Positions 57,885 to 64,000 of a stretch of 64,000 bases of DNA are shown here, one piece after another (the first letter of the stretch is position 1; each line of letters opens with the position of its first letter). The translations under genes were made by a program, and so were the position numbers. The notes below the pieces were generated by a model. The model made no database searches. It was not told the origin of the DNA and saw only the letters and a program-made list of their open reading frames with translations. Origin of the DNA: Sphingomonas xinjiangensis. GTDB taxonomy: Bacteria; Pseudomonadota; Alphaproteobacteria; Sphingomonadales; Sphingomonadaceae. Where the stretch lies: contig NZ_JACIJF010000012.1 of assembly GCF_014199255.1 (NCBI RefSeq), forward strand, positions 1-64,000, read 5' to 3'.

Positions 57885-58800
57885 CCATAATCTCCAAGCT
57901 GCCCATCTCCGCGGACGTCGCGTCGGATATCACAAAGTCATCTTCTGCGCCGCATGATCCGTCGAGAACCGGCCAATCAGGGGCGCGAACCTCGGCTCCA
58001 AGTGATCTCAGCCCTTGGGAGAGCACGCGAGCCGCTCAGGATGGGCAGCAATTTGACGCTCAGCTTATGTCACGCCTCATGCCGGTCCGAGACTCTGCGT
58101 CGCTCCGCTTTTCGCTGCTAAAAGCGCTGGCGAACTGAACCAAGCTGTCAAATGCTTCAGGTCGCGTAACGGATCTTGCATTAAGGCAGCGCCTCACCCA
58201 TCGCCATCGAGCTATTGCCGCTTTTTAGTAGTCTTTCAACGCGGGTTTCCCACGCTCTACTGGCTTCAATTTTGCTCCTGGATTTCGGCTCACCCCAGCC
58301 AATCTTCGGCGCGAGGGTGCCATTGCTTATTCAGCTCATGAAGAGCTTCATTATGGGTGCGGAAGATGACCGAGGACTTCAGTTGGCCCTATGCAGCGGG
58401 TGAAAGCGCGTCGTCGTGCTGCTCGAAAAGTTCGAGCCATTCTGCTTTTCAGTGTTCTTTGACAACGATGGCCGAGCAGTTCACATGCACCTCGTAGCTG
58501 GCGCGCGTGAAATCATCGATTGCGGCGATCTGCTTGACTATTGGCGAGGTCGGCGCGCCGACAACCCTGCTAGAGTCTCCGGCATGAGAGCGGGTTTGGT
58601 TCGAAGCTCGCTTGAAAGCTATCTTTCCGTAGAATGCGGTCACGCGAATGCGGCCGTCGTGACAATCTCTGCGACCAAGTGGAACCGTAGATGCACGAAC
58701 CTTCGAAAGCCTCTGAGCTGTTCTTGGGGGCAGGCATTGAACTCGTCACGGCAGCTTAACCATCGATGGGATATTGGTTCGTATTTATTTGGAAGCCGTA
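57885..58800. other. Gene-poor stretch
   Basis: No gene is firmly supported. The plus-strand ORF at 58416-58817 has a protein-like start (FSVFFDNDGRAVHMHLVAG) but is not recognised and has no clear ribosome binding site. Confidence 0.3.
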
Positions 58801-59031
58801 TTATTGGGGTAAGCTGAGGAGCCGCTGGATCTCGGCCTCGGCTTCCTTGCGCGTGTCAAACTCCCTACTCACCGGAACGCTCGTCATAAGCGTTCCTACG
58901 GTAGCATGCTGGTAAACTATCCAGCCGACGGTAGTCTTCTCGGCTTCATACTCGCGGTTGCCGTCCAAGGTCCGTTCTCCCAAGTGCGCCAAGGAATGCT
59001 CAGACGTTAGCTGCTCAAGTGCCTTTGGCAA
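58801..59031 (-). CDS. Small hypothetical protein
   Basis: A 76-residue ORF with TTG start. The C-terminal half reads TVGWIVYQHATVGTLMTSVP then SREFDTRKEAEAEIQRLLSL, a small beta-beta-alpha pattern also seen in short stress proteins. No family can be named. It is divergent from the DUF6894-like gene, with overlapping upstream regions. Confidence 0.45.
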   Translation of the reverse strand: MPKALEQLTSEHSLAHLGERTLDGNREYEAEKTTVGWIVYQHATVGTLMTSVPVSREFDTRKEAEAEIQRLLSLPQ

Positions 59032-59237
59032 CCCCCCGGGGCAGGGGCTTTACCGATGACAGTACAGTCCGCCGAACAAGCATAAGCCGATGGCTGATAA
59101 CGGGTGAACCATGCAGCAAAATGGGGCGAATCATCGCGCAAATTTTTTTGTGCGATTACACGAAGAGTGGTTACGTTTGGATAAGAGGAGGCTTCTGGTA
59201 TGTTAATCGCCTTCCCAAGACACACGCAGGAGCTTCG

Positions 59238-59483
59238 ATGCAGCGTTATCAGTTCAGCCTGTTCAACGGCGAGGCCGTTGTGGCCAGAGCTAGCGAAGAA
59301 TGTGCAGCCCTGCGCGAAGCGGGAGCCAGGGCGCTTCAGATGATTGCTGAGTCTATCGGTAGCGATGAACGATCATGGTCGCTGCAAGAGTGGCGCGTTG
59401 ATATAGCCGATCAAGCCGGCCTCATCCTCATAACCATCGGCGCTTATGCCAGAGACGCAGCTGCCTTGAAGGTCACGAGGTAA
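59238..59483 (+). CDS. DUF6894-like small protein
   Basis: An 81-residue protein starting at the ATG at 59238, with AGGAG five to six bases upstream. It begins MQRYQFSLFNGEAVVARASEECAA and continues ALREAGARALQMIAE, matching the RYxFxxxNG...LxxAxxxAxxxxxE pattern of DUF6894 proteins common in alphaproteobacteria. Their role is unknown; some are stress-induced. The end (GLILITIGAYARDA) is also typical. The longer open frame upstream is not conserved. Confidence 0.65.
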   Translation: MQRYQFSLFNGEAVVARASEECAALREAGARALQMIAESIGSDERSWSLQEWRVDIADQAGLILITIGAYARDAAALKVTR

Positions 59484-59661
59484 GTAGCGGTAAATTCTGC
59501 CCCTTAACAAGAATTCCGTGCTTTCTTATCATGATCCTCGCGCAGGCGGCCCGTAATGCCGATGCATCTACACTCGCTTGGCAAAGCAGACTCTCGCTAG
59601 GAGCGGTTCTTCTAGCAAAGCCACTGTTCAGTCGACTTCAGCTAGTTGTCACGGCCTCATT

Positions 59662-59907
59662 CTATCGTCCAGTTTGCCGGATTGCAGCAGTGTGAACAAC
59701 GTGGAGGCGCGTCACTCCTTGCTCTTGCGCGAGCCCCACGCCGTCTTGTTCGGCAGCTTCAGCAGACAGGTATGGACCATCAAGGTAGCGGCCCTCGCCG
59801 CCGAATGAGATCGAGAGCAGGAACATCCCAGCCCCGATGTCTCGAACTTCGACGTGCGGATCGCTCTGTGCGTCCGCGATGCTCTTGATTCGGATGATCT
59901 CAACCAT
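59662..59907 (-). CDS. Small hypothetical protein
   Basis: An 81-residue ORF with ATG start (MVEIIRIKSIADAQSD). The product alternates strands and helices, with VEVRDIGAGMFLLSISFGGEGRYLDG and YLSAEAAEQDGVGLAQEQGV. This resembles a small alpha/beta fold with an N-terminal strand pair. No family recognised. Convergent with the DUF6894-like gene. Confidence 0.5.
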   Translation of the reverse strand: MVEIIRIKSIADAQSDPHVEVRDIGAGMFLLSISFGGEGRYLDGPYLSAEAAEQDGVGLAQEQGVTRLHVVHTAAIRQTGR

Positions 59908-60551
59908 TCCGCGTCCCTAATCGGTACAACTATTTGCCGAAAGGGGCGATCGACGATTAGCGGGCGAGCGGTCGTTCTCGAAGGTTGTGAGATGCTAGCC
60001 CACGGAGACACGGTGGCGGCAGCCAGCGATGCAACAATTCACCGGCTCAGCGCCGACCTCAAATTTTTTCGCAAGCAGGAAAACCGGATACTCAATTTGG
60101 CGGTAAACACCAAGATGGCAATGTCAGAGTTCGTGGTACCGGTATCGTCGCGAGCCGCTCGGGGAAAGCTCACCCATATACGCTGGTGCGCCGCCATGGT
60201 CATCGAACGGCTGCCATTTCCAACATTGATGGCACGGAAGTATCCGAACCCTGCAAGCACATTGCTCCTGTTGTAACTTCAATCAGGACCTCTATCCTGT
60301 CTGTCATTAGGGCGTTGACCAAAGCCCGAAACGGGCGATGCGGAATGCACGAAACGCCTTGAGCGAAAGAGAAGGTGAGTGCGTTGAGCGCCACGGTGCT
60401 TCCTCAACAGACATTCCCGCGAATGCCTGGGAGTAGGGCTAGGGCTAGATTGCCGCTGTTATCTTTGAACAAGTGCCGCGTAGTTAAGGCTTGATTACCG
60501 CTCATTTGATGCGCAGGCTACGACTCGCAGGTACAAAAAGAGGGGAAGGCG
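59908..60551. other. Intergenic, no firm gene
   Basis: ORFs on both strands overlap; none is recognised. The segment just before 60552 should hold the promoter of the CTERM protein; AGAGGGGAAGG at 60539-60549 is its ribosome binding site. Confidence 0.35.
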
Positions 60552-61157
60552 ATGACGAATAGATGGCTAGCAGCAGCGGTCACTCTGGCGCTTGTGGTCT
60601 CATCGACAGCCCGAGCTGCTGTAATCAAGTTCACCGGCTCGTCGGGCGGGCGGCAGGTATCAGGCGTTTTGATACACGACGCGAAAACTCTATCGTTCGA
60701 TCAAATGAGCGACGAGAGTGGTAGCGTGGCTTTGTACTGGCCGGGCACGCTGAGCTTTCAATCTGGGACGCTGAGCAGGTCCAGCGAGTACCTAGGCGTG
60801 GTGACAGACGGCTATGAAGGGAACACAGCAGGCACAAGTGACTACTTCGCGGCATTTGTGACGGCTAGCAGCCGGGAGAGCTACGGTTTTTACGTGGACT
60901 ACGGCAGCACCGCCGCTCTCACCAGCAGCGCGATTCCGTCGGTCCTTCCCAGTGGTCCGGCGAACTTCCAGTACACTTACGCCGGGGAAGGTTTCACCAT
61001 TCCCGTCACCTTCTCTGCAGCAGTTCCCGAAGCCTCCACTTGGGCGATGATGATGGTCGGCTTCGGTGTTTCCAGCGCCGCTATGCGTCGGCGTCCGCGA
61101 CGGAAGGTCGCGATGGCCGATTTGAGGCATGCAACATCGTTCGCGTCCGGAAGTTAG
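60552..61157 (+). CDS. PEPxxWA-CTERM sorting protein
   Basis: A 201-residue secreted protein. A signal peptide (RWLAAAVTLALVVSSTARA, residues 4-22) is followed by a Ser/Thr/Gly-rich beta region of about 130 residues. The C-terminal sorting signal is VPEASTWAMMMVGFGVSS AAMRRRPRRK (from residue 158): PEAS-TWA, a hydrophobic stretch and a basic end, the PEPxxWA variant found in sphingomonads and relatives. Such proteins are handled by exosortase and reach the surface, often with exopolysaccharide. No exosortase gene is in this window, so it must be elsewhere. The tail after RRRPRRK is about 20 residues longer than usual. Confidence 0.88.
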   Translation: MTNRWLAAAVTLALVVSSTARAAVIKFTGSSGGRQVSGVLIHDAKTLSFDQMSDESGSVALYWPGTLSFQSGTLSRSSEYLGVVTDGYEGNTAGTSDYFAAFVTASSRESYGFYVDYGSTAALTSSAIPSVLPSGPANFQYTYAGEGFTIPVTFSAAVPEASTWAMMMVGFGVSSAAMRRRPRRKVAMADLRHATSFASGS

Positions 61158-61268
61158 CTAGAAGCTCGAACTCCGGTGGGCTTGTTGCGTGGTAGTGGCC
61201 TCGAGAGCTCGTAGTTTTAACCCTCTAGCGACGCACTCTCTGGCGCTATCGTCGCGCAGCGTTGCGGT

Positions 61269-61613
61269 TCACCAATGATCAACAACGCGCACCTCAGCGG
61301 GTGTGCTGACGTCGATCAACGTCAGCAGGATCTGTCCGGGGCCGCCGTTGGGAGAGGCGAGGCCCTGCAAGACGATTTCCACGAGAGCAATGTGGATGCC
61401 GATGATGGGAGTGTCTCGCGCGGCGCACTTAGTGCCGTCCGCTGCTGTGAGGGCGCCGAACTCAAGCTGGCAGCCGTAGCCGTAGCGGTTGCTCGATTCA
61501 GCCTTCCCGACGGCGGCGGCATCCATGAGCATCATGTCGCGCGAAGGGTTGCAGGCGCCGCCGCGCCGGTGGCATTGCGCAGACTGTCGGCGGTCCACAC
61601 GCGATATTAGCAT
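61269..61613 (-). CDS. Possible hypothetical protein
   Basis: A 114-residue ORF with protein-like sequence in its C-terminal two thirds (DMMLMDAAAVGKAESSNRYG, TPIIGIHIALVEIVLQGLAS, QILLTLIDVSTPAEVRVVDH). An equally long ORF lies on the other strand. No family or ribosome binding site supports either, but this strand has the less biased composition. Confidence 0.3.
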   Translation of the reverse strand: MLISRVDRRQSAQCHRRGGACNPSRDMMLMDAAAVGKAESSNRYGYGCQLEFGALTAADGTKCAARDTPIIGIHIALVEIVLQGLASPNGGPGQILLTLIDVSTPAEVRVVDHW

Positions 61614-61656
61614 GAATCAAAGTCGGCGCGCCGCGGCTTTGCCGCGGTCAACTTGA

Positions 61657-61869
61657 TTAAGCGGCGAGCTTGGGAGGGGCGTTGAAGGTTTCGCTCGTGT
61701 TATCGACGACCAGGCTGAGCCCAGTATGCTGTTCACGGGGTGTGGCAGCATCGACAGGAACGATGTGAGCTCGAAATGCCGGCGACACGAGGCACAGCAG
61801 AGCCGCCAGCAGCAAAATTGCCGAAGAGAGCGCGCAAATAGCGCCCGCTACCGTAAGAAGCGTTAGCAT
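61657..61869 (-). CDS. Small membrane protein
   Basis: A 70-residue ORF. AAGGGG lies eight bases before the ATG. The first 35 residues are one hydrophobic helix (LTLLTVAGAICALSSAILLL and on to ALLCLVSPA), followed by a polar tail (VDAATPREQHTGLSLVVDN). It is probably an inner-membrane protein or a small secreted one. Function unknown. Confidence 0.55.
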   Translation of the reverse strand: MLTLLTVAGAICALSSAILLLAALLCLVSPAFRAHIVPVDAATPREQHTGLSLVVDNTSETFNAPPKLAA

Positions 61870-62146
61870 CTCGATAACCCCTTTTGCGTCTGCATACCGC
61901 AGTCGAGGCTGAGTCGCTACTGCCCTTTGGTAACAGCTCGTCGCTGATACCGCGCTACTGAACTAGAGCTTTCAAGACGAGTGCGCCGGAAATGACCCAA
62001 AACGGCACAGATAACGCTGACGCTATCAGCACGCCTCGGAGCACTCCGCCGTCCAAAACCGGCTCTTCCCTCTGCTCACGCGGCGCCGTCGCCATAAAAC
62101 CTCTCCACGCGCTGGTGTTACAAGCAACCCGTTGATTCGATGGCAG

Positions 62147-62365
62147 TTATCCCGCTCTAGATCGATCAACGTCATAACTGTGTAACGGTTCCGCTCTGAG
62201 AGCAACTAGGTTGAATCCCTGAAGCAATTTTTTTGCTTGCTGCGGCTGGACCGGTAAGCCGTCTTGTCGAATATCTTTCAGCGTCGACACGGTGTAGCGC
62301 AACGCGTCGATGGTAGGGTTCTTCGCATCCACCATGGACAGGATGTCGCCGATCAGCCAATCCAT
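62147..62365 (-). CDS. Small hypothetical protein
   Basis: A 72-residue ORF with helical product (DWLIGDILSMVDAKNPTIDALRYTVSTLKDIRQD, QPQQAKKLLQGFNLVALRAE). The sequence looks like a real soluble helical protein, but no family is recognised and the ribosome binding site is weak. Confidence 0.5.
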   Translation of the reverse strand: MDWLIGDILSMVDAKNPTIDALRYTVSTLKDIRQDGLPVQPQQAKKLLQGFNLVALRAEPLHSYDVDRSRAG

Positions 62366-62825
62366 CCGTATCTGTAGAGCCGCATTGCATTTTCAATGGT
62401 CGCCTTGCACCGAAATGGGCGACGATCTCGCGAAAAGAGCGCGGGACGCGGATACCGTCGCCCACGGAGCCCTGCCAATTCGAAGCACCGATGGCGCGGG
62501 GCACACCTGAGCGCGTGACGACCCTGATCGAGGCTTGTGTCGCACTTTCCCACGGGCTGACAAATCGCCGAGCAGAATAGGAGCGCTAAGCTGCCGCCAC
62601 GTCGGAAATCGAGGCTGCGCAGTACGGCTCAAGTAGCATGCCACCGAGCCTGAAGAGCGGGCGTCCATAAGGCCTCACCGGATTGGACCAATCTTGGCTC
62701 GCAGCTGGTCGCCCGCGACGCTCGGGTGGAACCTTGGGAAGCTTTCTTCGTAGCACAACGGGCCAGGATTTCCCATCGACGCATTTCCTTCCTCTTGGCC
62801 GAACCTAGAAACTCGAGAGGTGAAA
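62366..62825. other. Intergenic, no gene recognised
   Basis: Short chance ORFs on both strands. The right end holds the ribosome binding site GAGAGG of the next gene, and its promoter should lie upstream of that. Confidence 0.35.
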
Positions 62826-63734
62826 ATGCGTATCGCTGCGTCGGCAATCATGATCGGGTGTATAGTGGCTGCGCCAGCGGTAGCACAGGACACGCGCAAT
62901 CGACGTGACACTCTGCAGACCGTGTCAACGATCGAGACGAGACCCGGATCACCTTCGAACGGGACCGCTACAGTGTCGCCAAGTTCCGTGCCGCAGAATA
63001 TAGATCAGCTCGATGATTCACGCGGAGCATTTTCTGCATCAATCGGTACCCTCTACGCTACAGGGGAATTTGGCTCTGCCTCGAGCACGTCCATCTGGTC
63101 CTCAGCAATTGGCGCTCGCTATCGCAGGGGTGACCTCAGAATTACCGCCTCCCTCCCCTGGATGCGCATTAGGAGCGACGCAGTGCTTTTTACCGGGATC
63201 GACAGCACACCAGTGCTGGTCGCACCAGGCGCCAATTCTGCTCGCAACACGGCCGAGGGCTTCGGCGATCTGACGCTCGGCGCTGCGTACACGTTCGCGC
63301 CTGCGGGCGTTGGCCTTGAGCTTGAGCTTTCTGGTCGAGCGAAATTGAACACAGCCTCGCGGTCCAGCAAGCTGTCAAGCGGCGAACTGGATTACGCGAT
63401 CGGAGGCCAGATCACGAAACCTCTTGGCGACTTTGGGCCCTTCGTCTCTGCCACTTATAGGGTCTTGGGCGACACCGCGACCTACCGGCTCAGAAACGGT
63501 CTCGCCGCGTCCGCCGGAACATCGCTCGCCATTGGATCACGTACATATCTGCTTGCCTCATACCATTACTCAGAGCGTGCAACGGACTTCGTGAAGGATG
63601 CGCATGAGGTCTTTGCGGGTGCCGTTACCGCATTACCAAATTCGCGACTGCGGTTCAGCGGCTTTGGAACATTGGGCCTCTCCCGTGGCGCCGCGGCGGC
63701 TTCAGCCGGGTTGGCGCTATCAAGCGACTTCTGA
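62826..63734 (+). CDS. Outer-membrane beta-barrel protein
   Basis: A 302-residue protein with a signal peptide (RIAASAIMIGCIVAAPAVAQ, cut near residue 22). After a Ser/Thr-rich linker, alternating hydrophobic strands cover residues 60-300 (AFSASIGTLYATGEFG, GARYRRGDLRITASLPW, FGDLTLGAAYTFA, GLELELSGRAKLNT) and the chain ends in a terminal phenylalanine (ALSSDF), as in barrels assembled by BAM. It resembles small porin-like or 'transporter' barrels such as the phenol-pathway MetA type. The ATG at 62826, five bases after GAGAGG, is preferred over GTG at 62820. The next gene starts ten bases after the stop. Confidence 0.75.
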   Translation: MRIAASAIMIGCIVAAPAVAQDTRNRRDTLQTVSTIETRPGSPSNGTATVSPSSVPQNIDQLDDSRGAFSASIGTLYATGEFGSASSTSIWSSAIGARYRRGDLRITASLPWMRIRSDAVLFTGIDSTPVLVAPGANSARNTAEGFGDLTLGAAYTFAPAGVGLELELSGRAKLNTASRSSKLSSGELDYAIGGQITKPLGDFGPFVSATYRVLGDTATYRLRNGLAASAGTSLAIGSRTYLLASYHYSERATDFVKDAHEVFAGAVTALPNSRLRFSGFGTLGLSRGAAAASAGLALSSDF

Positions 63735-63743
63735 GGAGCTCCG

Positions 63744-64000
63744 GTGCGATACTGGAAGAGTAAATCGAAAAACAACCGTCATCGAGTGTATGCGATCGGC
63801 GATATTCACGGTCGTCTTGATCTTTTCAAGCGACTTATACGCCTCATAAAGCAAGACAATGAGGATCGGGCACCCGCCCCGACTTCCATCATCCTTCTTG
63901 GGAACCTGGTAGATCGAGGACCGGACTCGGCGCCACTGGTACATTACTGTAAAAGCCTTTCTCAAGATCTTAAAAGGTTTCAAGTTTTGAAAGGCAACCA
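63744..64000 (+). CDS. PP1-type metallophosphatase, 5' end only
   Basis: The gene starts at GTG (63744) with GAGGAG eight bases upstream and runs off the window, so only 85 codons are visible. The product begins with a basic stretch (YWKSKSKNNRHRVYA), then shows the metal-binding motifs of calcineurin-like phosphatases: GDIHGR (residues 20-25), then GNLVDRGPDS near 53-62 and KGN at the very end, the start of the GNH motif. The second motif is normally GDxxDRG; here it is GN, a change of the first aspartate to asparagine. Bacterial PP1-like phosphatases remove phosphate from proteins or di-adenosine tetraphosphate. It follows the barrel gene by nine bases and is probably in the same operon. 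Confidence 0.85.
   Translation, partial: MRYWKSKSKNNRHRVYAIGDIHGRLDLFKRLIRLIKQDNEDRAPAPTSIILLGNLVDRGPDSAPLVHYCKSLSQDLKRFQVLKGN

Noticed and set aside
58416..58817. Plus-strand ORF of 133 codons
   Set aside because: Protein-like at the start, but no ribosome binding site, no family, and the C-terminal half looks random.
61275..61610. Plus-strand ORF of 111 codons
   Set aside because: It lies opposite to an equally long ORF; neither has strong support, and this one is more biased to Ala/Val/Gly.

Overview
The window looks like part of a large secondary replicon (megaplasmid or chromid) of a sphingomonad, an alphaproteobacterium of the order Sphingomonadales. The signs are a PEPxxWA-CTERM protein, a Ros/MucR-type regulator, a TonB-dependent receptor with a carboxypeptidase-like N-terminal domain, a tRNA with an encoded CCA, and a RepC protein of the alphaproteobacterial RP-C family. 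The plasmid character comes from 39.3-47.0 kb. There a parA-like gene with a small partner, a cluster of parS-like repeats, an RPA-type initiator (repA), a RepC-type initiator (repC) and 14 iteron-like repeats occur together. The tRNA-CAU gene, a prephenate dehydrogenase and a phosphoglucomutase are more chromosome-like cargo, which favours a chromid or very large plasmid.

Layout. 0-9.4 kb is poor in genes: one intact IS481-family element, a TetR regulator, a small WYL-like ORF, a long stretch with no recognisable gene, and the broken remains of IS630 and IS110 transposases. 9.6-13.4 kb holds two small ORFs, a DUF805-M48 membrane protease, tRNA-CAU and tyrA. 13.9-17.7 kb is a tight set: a DUF4173 membrane protein, an OmpR-type response regulator and a histidine kinase. 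18-26 kb holds an ABC1/UbiB kinase-like protein, a dead serine recombinase, an MFS transporter, an AT-richer CapK-like adenylate-forming enzyme, MucR, a MarR pseudogene and an IS1182 remnant.

26.5-35.9 kb is a compact glucan-use locus. A LacI regulator, a TonB receptor and a PF10091 (GH144-like) glucanase point left; a GH3 beta-glucosidase points right from a shared regulatory region with two palindromic operators; a GPH sugar symporter faces it. The receptor would bring oligosaccharide across the outer membrane, the two hydrolases would cut it, and the symporter would take up the product. Beta-1,2-glucan is the best substrate guess.

36-47 kb carries small secreted proteins, the partition module, a decayed IS5 and the dual-initiator origin. 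Six iterons lie exactly in the repA-repC gap, alternating in strand with 78/35/77/35/78 bp steps; eight lie upstream of repC in one orientation. 48.5-64 kb holds a MASE1-PAS-GGDEF diguanylate cyclase, two more decayed IS elements, phosphoglucomutase, a CHAP hydrolase, a DUF1080 hydrolase, several small proteins, a PEPxxWA-CTERM protein, a beta-barrel protein and the 5' end of a PP1-type phosphatase that runs off the window. Many transposase genes are broken, so this arm seems to have collected and then lost mobile DNA over a long time.
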